From: Pegoplata infirma
Taxonomy: Eukaryota; Arthropoda; Insecta; Diptera; Anthomyiidae
Assembly (NCBI GenBank): GCA_963921195.1
Contig: OY992540.1
Span: 13,709,136 to 13,773,135, forward strand
Direction of reading: 5' to 3'
Length of the DNA stretch: 64,000 nt
This document shows, one piece after another, positions 55,981 to 64,000 of the stretch. Under the pieces are notes generated by a model. That model did not search any database, was not told the origin of the DNA, and saw nothing but the letters and a program-made list of their open reading frames with translations. Numbering within the stretch: position 1 is the first letter of the stretch; each line of letters opens with the position of its first letter. The translations under genes were made by a program, and so were the position numbers.

Positions 55981-56786
55981 CACAGAGGTAAAAACCGGCC
56001 AAAACTAAAAAAAAAAAAATTTTCTTTTTATCCAAATTGATGCCAAATGAGAGCTAACACTTCAAAACGTGCGATTACAAAGTTTTGTGCCAAACCCTTG
56101 ACTAGTTTAGGTTTTATAACGAAGCAAAGTTGAGTAATTGTATTTATTATTTTTTAAATTTAAAAGTTGTGATTTGCAACTTTGAAATCCAAGTAGGCTG
56201 TAAAAAAAAAAAATTTTGTCTTGAAATTGATATATTTTGAAAACTTAGCATTATTTTTACATGTCATATGCATTTCGGTAATTTCAAGTGCGTGGATCAA
56301 TTTAAACAGTGGTGGTGAAAATAAATCTAAAAAAATAAAAAATTTATAAAAAATACAAACTTTGGAAAGACCAAAAAAATACTTTTTGCTCAAAATTGCT
56401 CTTAAGTCGCTATACCACAAATTAGTATAAGGGTTCCCAAGTAAGTACTATTTAACATCAGTACCAAGTTTAACCAAGTCTTTCAGTTAGAGCCTTTTAA
56501 AGTTGGGTCATTTATATAAAATAAAGAGCTTTTTGAGCTATGGAAAACACATAAAAAAAGAAGATGGATGAAATACTGACGATTAAGACAAAACATCTTA
56601 AAACACATTTAAAAAAATTTTTTTTCGCGAACAAAAAAAATTTTTTCGCAAAAAAAAAATTCCGCGGAAAATTTTTTTTTCGCAAAATTGGTTTATTATT
56701 ATATTCTTAACCTACCTACAACATTTTATAAGTTTACATAAAAAATTAAAGAAGTCATAGGGTTTTGGCCGGAATTTACCACTGTG
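55981..56786. mobile_element. Transib-like element, CACAGAGG/CACAGTGG ends
   Basis: The left end CACAGAGGTAAAAACCGGCC and the right end (as complement) CACAGTGGTAAATTCCGGCC continue to 'aaaac'. CAACG lies flush at 55976-55980 and 56787-56791. It has the same 5-bp duplication and CACAG start as 33364-35201, but otherwise a different sequence. No transposase; the interior is A/T-rich with repeated TTTTTTTTCGC units. Confidence 0.55.
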
Positions 56787-56976
56787 CAACGGTGCGACCA
56801 TGACGACCAGCAGTCTTGGTATGTCGACCATGGATACGGAGACCCCAATAATGACGGACAAAACAAAAGATAAATCCAATCGATTCAATTTTTAGACTTG
56901 GGACCCATTTTTCGGAAAATATTAGTGAAGGGTATCATATGGTCGGTCATGACCGACTATAATTTTTTTACTTGTT

Positions 56977-57028
56977 TACATTGTGGAGGGTTTCCATTCA
57001 TTCGACAATGCCGAATTTAACTTTTTTA
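56977..57028 (+). repeat. Family B 3' end fragment
   Basis: 'cattgtggagggtttccatt' and 'ttcgacaatgccgaattt' match the palindrome end of family B, directly after a family A element. The body is missing. Confidence 0.6.
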
Positions 57029-57029
57029 T

Positions 57030-57230
57030 TTAACATTTTTGATTTAAAAATTGTATTTTTGATTTAAAAATATTAATTTTTAATTTAAAAATATTAATTT
57101 TTAATTAAAAAATGTTAATTTTCGATTTAAAAATGTTAATTTTCGATTTTAAAATGTTCACTTTAGATTTAAAGATTGAAATTTTTGATTGTAAGATGAT
57201 TATCGATTTTAAAACATTTTAAAAAAAAGT
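57030..57230. repeat. TTTTGATTTAAAAATGTTAA minisatellite
   Basis: Nine or so degenerate 20-23-bp units of 'atttttgatttaaaaatatt' are present. It lies 250 bp upstream of the NFAT exon at 57478. Confidence 0.75.
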
Positions 57231-57477
57231 TTTTTGTACCAAAAAACTTGTTTGAATAATAAATAAAGCAAAAGAGAACTTTTAAAGTTCTATCTCTTTT
57301 ACTCGTAATATTTCTACCATTTAACTTTTCAAAATTTAAATCTCTCCTAACAAAACTTTAAGCTCTATTTAAAATTTTCTAACCCAAAAAAAAAAAAACT
57401 CGATTTTAATAATAATAAAAAAATCTTCCTAATAAATCAAAAATCAATTAACCAAAAACAAACCCCAACCCTTATAG

Positions 57478-57921
57478 ATCTAGACCAGCTAAAAAATTAC
57501 CTTTCCTTAATGATGATACGGAAAATACCGAATCAGAAGATGAAGATTTTTGTACCGATGATTCAGATGATTATTATGTGGGTCGACATCGTAAAAATCT
57601 CTCGATAACAACACAACAATCATCATCGTCGTCATCATCATCATCGTCGTCGTCAACATCACCACAATCAGTAAGCTCTTCTTCCTCTTACCATCAGCAG
57701 CATCATAATACTATGGGACATGGCATTAAACGTAAAAGAATTGAAACTATAGCAGTTGATTTGGATAATGATGATGCTTGCAGTGAAGATGCTTTTATAC
57801 GTAAAATTGCTAGTGCTGCCAGTACCAATATAGAAAATGCTAATACGTCTGTAACCACTGATCCAATGACGGTACAAATTATTCCAGCACCAAGCTTGGT
57901 AACACCGCCTACACCCACAAA
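57478..57921 (+). CDS. NFAT: NFAT, acidic and Ser-rich exon with basic stretch
   Basis: The acceptor CTTATAG ends at 57477 and the donor AA|GTAAGA lies at 57921/57922. The first base completes an Arg codon from the previous exon, and two bases carry over at the end. It encodes 147 full codons: 'SRPAKKLPFLNDDTENTESE', a run of Asp/Glu ('DEDFCTDDSDDYY'), a Ser run of 12, 'GHGIKRKRIETIAVDLDNDD' and 'IIPAPSLVTPPTPT'. KRKR could serve in nuclear import. The acidic stretch could aid activation, which is inference only. It joins the Rel-domain exons through short introns, which ties the N-terminal exons to NFAT. Confidence 0.9.
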
Positions 57922-58228
57922 GTAAGAACGAATTTTATGAACGAAATTTTTTTTATCAACATCTTCTTGTCCTTGTAGAAAATCTAAAATCCAAAAAAAC
58001 AAAAAAATCTTTGTGAATGTTGAACTTGTAATGAAATTTAAATAAAATTTTAAATACTTTTCTTTAACCCCTTTTAAAATATTTCGGCTGCTTTTTAGAC
58101 TATTTTAACATTTTTATTTTAATTTTTATATGTGTATTTTATTTTATATTATATCGTAAAATCATGACCATTTCTTACATTCATCATTTTTTTTTCTTTG
58201 TTTTATTGTAAAAATTCAACAATGGTTC

Positions 58229-58372
58229 TATTCGATTACCATACTACATTCAACTATTTTTTACTATTTTTACTACAGTTGGAAATTTTGAATACAAAAA
58301 TTTTCAATATTGAAAATTTTCAGCTGTAGCAAAAATGGTACAAAATAGCAGATTGTAGTAAGTTAATCGAAA
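58229..58372. repeat. Imperfect foldback in NFAT intron 3
   Basis: 'ttcgattaccatactacatt' at the left and 'gattgtagtaagttaatcga' at the right pair imperfectly, with an inner stem 'ctacagttggaaatttt' / 'aaaattttcagctgtag'. This gives a roughly 145-bp palindromic MITE or hairpin inside the 536-bp intron. Confidence 0.65.
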
Positions 58373-58457
58373 AGACCTAATACTTTTTGTAGTTTACTTA
58401 AAAATTAAAAACATATTTCAAAAATTTAATTTTGTTTCTTTTTTGTTTAATTCCCAG

Positions 58458-58601
58458 ATTTATTGCTACCAGTTCTAGAGGTATTACCAGAGTGGCCCAT
58501 AAACGTCAACCAGCTACCCAGCCAAATAGTGTGGCCACTTCTTCAAATGGTCGCATACAATTAGAAATTGTTTCACAACCAGAACAGCAACACAGAGCCA
58601 G
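58458..58601 (+). CDS. NFAT: NFAT, linker exon leading into the Rel domain
   Basis: The acceptor TTCCCAG ends at 58457 and the donor CAG|GTATGA lies at 58601/58602. The first base completes a Lys codon and two bases carry over. It encodes 'FIATSSRGITRVAHKRQPAT', then 'GRIQLEIVSQPEQQHRA'. The latter is the start of the Rel-homology region: NFAT proteins have a similar beta-strand and 'PE.HHRA' just before the recognition loop. The loop itself is split by the next intron. Spacing to the following exon is only 73 bp. Confidence 0.92.
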
Positions 58602-58674
58602 GTATGACTTTGCAAAAAATTATTATTTAAATTGTGTAAACTTCTTATATTTTATTTTTTTTGGTTTTTTTCAG

Positions 58675-58957
58675 ATATCAAACTGAAGGCAGTCGTGGTG
58701 CTGTTAAAGATCGTAGTGGTAATGGTTTTCCAGTTGTCCGTTTATTGGGCTATAATAAATCAACTTCCTTACAAGTATTTATTGGTACCGATATTGGTCG
58801 TGTTGCACCACATATGTTTTATCAGGCCTGCAAAGTGGCTGGTAAAAATTCTACCCAATGCAATGAAAAGAAAGTCGATGGTACGGTGGTGATTGAAATT
58901 GATTTTAAACCAGAGCAAGAAATGACTATTACTTGTGATTGCGTTGGTATACTTAAG
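58675..58957 (+). CDS. NFAT: NFAT, Rel-homology DNA-binding domain exon (partial gene)
   Basis: The acceptor TTTTTTCAG ends at 58674 and the donor AAG|GTAAGT lies at 58957/58958 (phase 0). With the preceding Arg codon it reads 'RYQTEGSRGAVKDRSGNGFP', the NFAT-type DNA recognition loop. It continues with 'VVRLLGYNKSTSLQVFIGTD', 'GRVAPHMFYQACKVAGKNST' and 'MTITCDCVGILK'. This matches the N-terminal specificity domain of NFAT5-like proteins (HMFYQACKV, CVGILK) better than that of Dorsal, Dif or Relish. NFATs bind GGAAA-type sites. NFAT5 acts in osmotic stress in vertebrates, while fly NFAT is linked to neuronal and salt responses. The rest of the Rel domain, usually starting 'LRN.D', is outside the window. 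Confidence 0.97.
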
Positions 58958-59044
58958 GTAAGTTTGATGAAAATTATATTTTCTTTTTGGTTATAGAATG
59001 GTTTTTTCTAAAGAAAATCGCTAAATTATGACTTTCTTTCTTTA

Positions 59045-59720
59045 AACTTTATTTCGAAGAACTTGTTCCTAAAGTAAAATCCTCAGATTCTATAGACTTT
59101 GTCCTTAAAAAACTTCATAGGTTCTGAGGACTTTTTTGTATAAAACAATCCTTAGATTCTGAGGACTTTTTCCTATAAAATGATCCTTAGATTTTGAGCA
59201 ATTATTTCTATAAAACAATCCTCAGATTCTGAGGATTTTCTTATGAAATATCCTCAGATTCATATAAAAGATTCTAAAAACTTTTTTCCTGAAGAAAAAA
59301 CCTTAAATTCTGAGCACTTTTTCTTAAAGAACATATTAAGGACATTTTCCTATAGACAAATTCTCAGATTCGAACAAAATTTTCTGTAGGAAGAATCGTC
59401 GGGTCCTAAAGACTTTCCTATGGAAAAACATACAGTTTTTAAAAAATTTCATAAAAAGATTTTCATATAAAAACAGGCCTCAGATTCTTAGAACTTTTGC
59501 CTATTAAATAATTCTAAGATTCTCAGGACATTTTTCCTAGGAAATAACCTCAGTTTTTTTGCACTTTTTTCTTTAGAATATCCTCAGATTCTGTTCCTTC
59601 AGAACCTTCAGATTCGACCTCCTAGATTCTAAAAACTTTTTCTGGTAGAAAAGCTTTCAGATCTTGAAGTTCTATTTTAGAAAAGCTTTAAGCTTTTTAA
59701 AGCTTTCTTAGTAGAAAAGC
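59045..59720. repeat. Diverged palindromic satellite array
   Basis: Units such as 'cctcagattctgaggacttt' plus 'ttcctataaaac' repeat about 17 times with much decay. The palindrome CCTCAGATTCTGAGG and the 'ctat' spacer relate it to the 35-bp satellite at 3583 and the hAT array at 36355. It starts about 90 bp after the NFAT Rel exon. Confidence 0.85.
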
Positions 59721-59870
59721 TATAAAAACACTTTTTATACCCTTAAAGCACAGTATGTGATTTAGCTTCCAATTCCGATCACGGAATTTTTGGGATTATG
59801 CAAATTCTGAATATCAGAATTTCTGATTTTAAATCCCGGGATTTTTAGGATTTTCTTTTTTTATATTTTT

Positions 59871-60665
59871 ATACCCTACACCACACTGTGGTAAAGGGTA
59901 TAATGAGTTTGTGCTGATGTTTGTAACTAGACCCACTTTTAAGTATACCGATCGACTTAGAATCACTTTTTGAGTCGATTTAGAGATGTCCGTCCGTCTG
60001 TCCGTCCGTCTGTCTGTCCATGTAAACGGTGTAAACACGATACAGGTCGCAATTTTTAATCAATTGACTTGAAGCCTCTTTTGGCCCAAGGACAAAGCCT
60101 ATTGAAATTGGAAAAAAATCAAAAAAAAAAAAAAAAACCATACAAAGGTCCTCTTTAGTTTTGGCTCAAATGACTCTAATAACCGCATATTAATAGGTAT
60201 CTTTTCGAAATTTGGCAGGTAATCATGTCTCATCCACACAAATCACCATTCCAAATTTTAAAGAAATCGGACCAGTTCTTCTTGTAGCCCCTATACAAAC
60301 CACCTTCCCGATTTTCACATAAATCTCTCAAATTTTATGAAAATAGAAAATATTTAATTAAAATTTTGTTTGTGTATGTTAAACGCGTACTTTCATAACC
60401 TTATCAAATCTGATTATCATCGGACCATTTTTGGACTAGGTCCCATGTGAAAAATTCGCCCGAAATTCAGTTAAGGCGGTTTATTGTGAACAAAAAGAAG
60501 CCTTTTCCACTCAAATTTGATTTGTGAGTGCTTTTTACACTTATTAAAGATTTGACAAAATATAGATCTAATCAGTCCATATTTCAGCTTGGGACCTATT
60601 TCCCGGGAAACTCTGGTGTAGGGTATTATATGGTCGGTCTTGACCGACTATAATTGTCTTACTTG
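59871..60665 (+). mobile_element. Family A element, complete
   Basis: It runs from 'ataccctacaccacactgtg' to GGTCGGTCTTGACCGAC and 'gtcttacttg', 795 bp. The GTCCGTCTGTCC core is at 59989-60019. An A-run of about 15 replaces part of one interior block. It is non-coding. Confidence 0.9.
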
Positions 60666-61587
60666 TTTTTAATAATTCGTACAAAATATGAATTTTAAGG
60701 AACAAAATAAAAAAAATCGATAAAAGTTCCGCCTGGTACCTTTTTTTGTGATGGCAAAAGGTGAACCAACCGTTTGCGAAATGTAAAGTTTGCAAAAAAT
60801 TCTAAAAACTACTGGTGGTTCGACGAAAGAGCTTTAGCCACATCTTAACTTCTTAAGTTGTAAACTCCCAGCCAGAAATTACCAACCGTTCCAAATAAAA
60901 AGTACTGGCAAAGTAATTTATTTTTTGTATAGCAAGCTCTTTTTAGTAAAGTACTTGGTTTTACCGAATTTAGTACTTTGCCAGTACTTTTTTATCAAAC
61001 TAAAGACGGTTTCTTTATTTGAAATATTTTTTTTAATAATTTAATTAAATTTTAACATTTTAAAATACTTAATTATGTTGCAAAGTTATTGCAATAGTGT
61101 CATTAGCAAATTTAGTAAGAATACACTTTGCTTCTACTTTGTGGGTGCTGATTTCAATGTTATTGGATACATTCAATTAATATATTGACTTTCAAAAAAA
61201 ATATAATCACATTTGTATTTTGACAGCTTTCTACTTAAAATTTCAGTAACTTTAATTACATTTTCATTGTCGTTTACTAATTACATTTTCATTGTCGTTT
61301 ACGTTATCTGATGAATTGGTTTATTTTAAAACCATTTATGTTTGCGAAAGAAAATACAACTTTTGATTCCGACTTTCTTTTATATTCCTAGATAGTGTTT
61401 GGAACATTTGTTAAGAGGATGTAGCAATAAATTCGCGAATTTCTCATTTTTTTTTATGTTTTTGCCCATAAAACTTTGCTTTTACCATCATGTTGAAAAT
61501 CGCGAAAAACTTTTTTTTTATATGCCAGCATCATTTTACGAGATAATTCAAGGGTCCGTCTTTTAGTATATTATATAATGTGATAAC
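60666..61587. other. Intronic DNA with AGTACTTTGCC repeats
   Basis: 'aagtactggcaaagta' and 'gtactttgccagtactttt' (60900-60992) recur at 63255-63410. The rest matches no family. The two clusters may mark the ends of an old element spanning 60.9-63.4 kb, but no clean inverted ends were found. Confidence 0.4.
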
Positions 61588-62159
61588 TAGGGATGAGATT
61601 TTCATGCACTAAAAAATCGAAAATATGCGCATAAAATATGCACTAAAAAATTCAAAATATGCACTAAAAACTCTAAAAATATGCACTAAAAAGTAAAATG
61701 TGTGCAATAAAAGTCTTGTTTTCATTTGAAAAACTTTTTAAAGAAGCAAAAAATAACACCGGGCTTAAATAGTAACATTTAAAACTTTATATAAGCAGGG
61801 TTTTTTTCAGAATTTAGGACAATCTATAAAAAAAATTAAAAGCAAAAAAAAATTCTTATTTTCAAAATAAATTTTTAAAATTTAAAATCGTTTTTGAAAC
61901 AATAAATTTCAATTTGTGTTTTAGCTAATTTATATCAAAATATGCAAAAATATGCACTTAAAAGTTGGAAATATGCACAATATATGCACTTAAAACCAAA
62001 ATATGCAAAAATATGCATTTTAACCAAAATATGCAAAAATATGCAAAAACAAATCGATGCCATTTTAAAGCAAATTTCTTGATTCGGAAAGATAATTGGT
62101 CAAAATCGTTTTCAGACTATCGACAAAAAACATGCATTTTCATGGAAATCTCATCCCTA
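61588..62159 (-). mobile_element. hAT element, TAGGGATGAG family, copy 4 (uninterrupted)
   Basis: The ends TAGGGATGAGATTTTCATG and CATGGAAATCTCATCCCTA are inverted, with GTGATAAC duplicated at 61580-61587 and 62160-62167. At 572 bp it is the clean reference for the copies at 18211 and 23812 and shows their empty insertion sites. It is rich in 'aaaatatgcaaaaatatgca'. There is no transposase. Confidence 0.93.
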
Positions 62160-62228
62160 GTGATAACCGTCCGGCAGCCAATATTAAACATGAACCGAAT
62201 GATATACGTCTAAATGTAGAGTCAAATG

Positions 62229-62742
62229 GAGTAAAACTGCATTTAAAGTTTTTCATTTCGTGATCCTGTTTCCATTTGAAAGTACTTAAAAGTTTTAAAA
62301 GATAACCTTTTTTAAAATATTTTTAAATATTTGTACTTGGTTACAGTGTCACTATTGGTGGCAAATGAAATAGGAGTATCTTAGCTAATTTTTCCATTTT
62401 TTCATTTGTCCATATCAGCAAAAAGGATGTAAAAAATGTCCCTTTATATATAATATTATCAAAATATATTGTTAAAAGTTTTAAATGATATTTTAGGAAA
62501 AAATATGAAGAGGCATTACCGCAATTTTTCCTGATATCTAAATATATAAAAATGGGAAAATTGGCGGAGATCCTACTCTTTTATTTGCTATCACTAGTGG
62601 CATCCCAGAAAATGTACAATATTCATATATTTAAAAAATATTTTATGAAAATTAATCCTCTTAAACTTGGAAGTCCTTTTAAAAGGAAACAGGATCACGA
62701 AATGAAAAACTGTAAATGCAGTTTTACTACGTTTAGTCGTAG
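62229..62742. mobile_element. MITE with about 65-bp inverted ends
   Basis: 'agtaaaactgcatttaaag' and 'tttcatttcgtgatcctgtt' at the left are mirrored by 'aacaggatcacgaaatgaaa' and 'ctgtaaatgcagttttact' at the right. The body is AT-rich. No target duplication was fixed. Confidence 0.7.
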
Positions 62743-63483
62743 TTTTTGTTAAGATAACTTTTGCAAATGAAAACTTCTTTTGGACAAATTTTTGGTCAGT
62801 AAATTGCTTAAGGTTCCCCCATTATATACTTAAAAATGGACCCTCATCATTAAAATGATTCTGCTATATTAAAAAAAAATTTTTCGATTTTTAACACGAT
62901 GGCCCATATCATATAGATGTTTTTTGTTCACTATTCGTAGTGTTAGGGATGCCTTTATGATTCACTAAAAGCAAGTTTTTTATCAAAGACCAATTTAGAG
63001 GTTAATTTCGCGAGAACCTTGAAAAATGAAGTAATTCGCGAATTTAAGGGCTTATGATAAAAAGCTTTAAACCAAATTTTAATTTTTTTTTGTTAAAAAA
63101 CAGGCTGTTAATAAGATAATCTTTATTGACATATTGCAAGAAAACTGTACTATACATCAAAAAACATCATACAAATTATTAATTATTAAATAAAAAAATA
63201 ATTTTATTCATACATTTTTAATTTAGATTATTTTAGTTAAAAAGCTATTTAAAAAAATCTCCGATAATACTTTTCAAAGTACAGGGATAGCGTTTTGAAA
63301 AGTACTATGCCACTACTAAATGGTGTTATCATTTAGCATCTTAGCAAGTACTAAAAACCCAAAGAAAAGGTACTTTGCCAGTATTAATACCACCTTATAA
63401 GGTACTTTGCCAGATCTGGCCCGTATGTATTTTTCTGCCTGGGCTGTTTTAATTTTATGTTTTTCTAAAAAAAAAAAATTTAA
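62743..63483. other. AT-rich intronic DNA
   Basis: Nothing is recognised apart from the AGTACTTTGCC-type repeats at 63255-63410. No reading frame is supported. Confidence 0.5.
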
Positions 63484-63868
63484 AGGCGTGAGTGGATTTT
63501 GACTCACACTCAGTCACGCTCACGCAAACAAAAATCGAAGCACTTACGTACTTTTTTTTCACGCTCTCTCACTATTCGCGTGCAAGAAAGTACAAAAAAT
63601 GGCTCACCGGTACGTGTGACTAACACCGGATTCAATTACGCTCAAGCGTGAGTCACACAAACTCTACTCACACTATAAAATTTTTATAACCAACAAGAGA
63701 AAAACTTTGGTAAAAAATATTTTTTTGCAAGAAATGAAAGAAACGTGAGCTTCCGCAATAAAAAAATGAACTACTCACGCAAAGATTCGACTCTCTGACT
63801 AATAACACACGGGATTGAAATGAATAACACTTACACGCACGCGTCCCTTACACGCCAGCACCCATCTT
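63484..63868. mobile_element. Relative of the TAGAGATGGGCGC hAT element
   Basis: 'ggcgtgagtggattttgact', 'cacactcagtcacgctcacg' and the closing 'agcacccatctt' resemble 20651-21562 without the nested family C element. The left terminus is degraded and no duplication was found. Confidence 0.55.
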
Positions 63869-64000
63869 CAGTTCATTAGGTAAAGCAGCTAAAAGTTGAT
63901 AACGATGAGCCACGATGAAAGAAAGATAACCGAATACAGATATCCTTGACAGGAGAATCTCTTTTTTGAACTTCGCAAATCTTGTGTATTTGCCAAATTG

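Larger units (their letters stand above)
53405..56974 (+). mobile_element. Family A element, heavily interrupted
   Basis: Pieces at 53405-53617, 55882-55960 and 56862-56974 follow family A order and end GGTCGGTCATGACCGAC with 'tttacttg'. A retrotransposon (53618-55868) and a further insertion of about 0.9 kb containing 55981-56786 separate them. The start of the element is lost. Confidence 0.75.
32178..57477 (+). other. NFAT: NFAT intron 2 (25.3 kb), filled with transposons
   Basis: The donor GTAAGTT is at 32178 and the acceptor CTTATAG ends at 57477. The flanking exons share one reading frame across it (AG+A = Arg). The intron holds most of the nested elements listed below. Stretches 32178-32630, 40432-41180 and 45031-46199 are AT-rich with nothing recognisable. 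Confidence 0.8.
58958..64000 (+). other. NFAT: NFAT intron 5, runs off the window
   Basis: The donor GTAAGT at 58958 opens an intron whose acceptor was not found. No frame resembling the next Rel-domain exon ('LRNADVE...') appears up to 64000. It contains a decayed satellite, a family A element, hAT copy 4 and other MITEs. Confidence 0.7.

Noticed and set aside
57703..58002. Antisense frames opposite the NFAT exon at 57478
   Set aside because: They are shadows of the Ser-rich sense exon. The sense frame has consistent splice phases with its neighbours.
58675..58957. Dorsal/Dif/Relish-type NF-kappaB gene
   Set aside because: The loop reads RYQTEGSRGAVK with HMFYQACKV and CVGILK, which are NFAT features. 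NF-kappaB proteins have RFRYxCEG at this place.

Overview
The window is nuclear DNA of a higher fly (Diptera, probably a calyptrate such as a blowfly, flesh fly or house fly). The species is inferred, not proven. It is very AT-rich, has spliced exons with GT-AG borders, and is packed with transposon remnants. It holds one host gene on the + strand, the 5' and central part of the fly NFAT gene (Rel-homology transcription factor, NFAT5-like). The other intact protein gene is a Tc1/mariner-type transposase.

NFAT: five coding exons (27797-27921, 31828-32177, 57478-57921, 58458-58601, 58675-58957) join in frame into 448 codons. They cover a basic N-terminus, a Gln/Asn/Ser-rich segment, an acidic and Ser-rich segment with a KRKR stretch, and the first part of the Rel-homology DNA-binding domain, including the NFAT recognition loop. 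Introns are 3.9 kb, 25.3 kb, 536 bp, 73 bp and more than 5 kb. The remaining Rel domain and C-terminus lie beyond position 64000. The upstream 27.8 kb shows no coding exon and may hold only the promoter and non-coding 5' exons.

Everything else is mostly repeats. Four related families of short non-autonomous elements make up about 35 copies. All share one layout: a hairpin start (TACCCT...AGGGTA), a TTTGTCATTCCG-like block, an 'AGCGATGTCCGTC' block running into a (GTCC/GTCT)n microsatellite, and an end palindrome followed by ACTTG. I call them A (palindrome GGTCGGTCTTGACCGAC), B (ATTCGGCAAGGCCGAAT), C (ATTCGGCACAGCCGAAT) and D (ATTCGACTTTGTCGAAT and variants). The layout resembles dipteran DINE-1/Helentron-associated elements; that assignment is inference. 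Around and inside them sit hAT-type elements with 8-bp target duplications, TA-flanked MITEs, PIF/Harbinger-like elements with TTA duplications, two elements with RSS-like CACAGTGG ends and 5-bp duplications, and 5'-truncated non-LTR retrotransposons.

Layout: 1-10000, family A elements, a palindromic 35-bp satellite and a hAT element; 10000-23800, family B/C/D copies with hAT and PIF-like elements; 23812-25689, a hAT element split by an intact DD37E mariner element; 26064-27218, TA MITEs with a tRNA-like core; 27797-58957, NFAT exons separated by TE-filled introns, with nests up to four insertions deep at 33 kb and 53-57 kb; 58958-64000, intron with satellite, family A and hAT copies.
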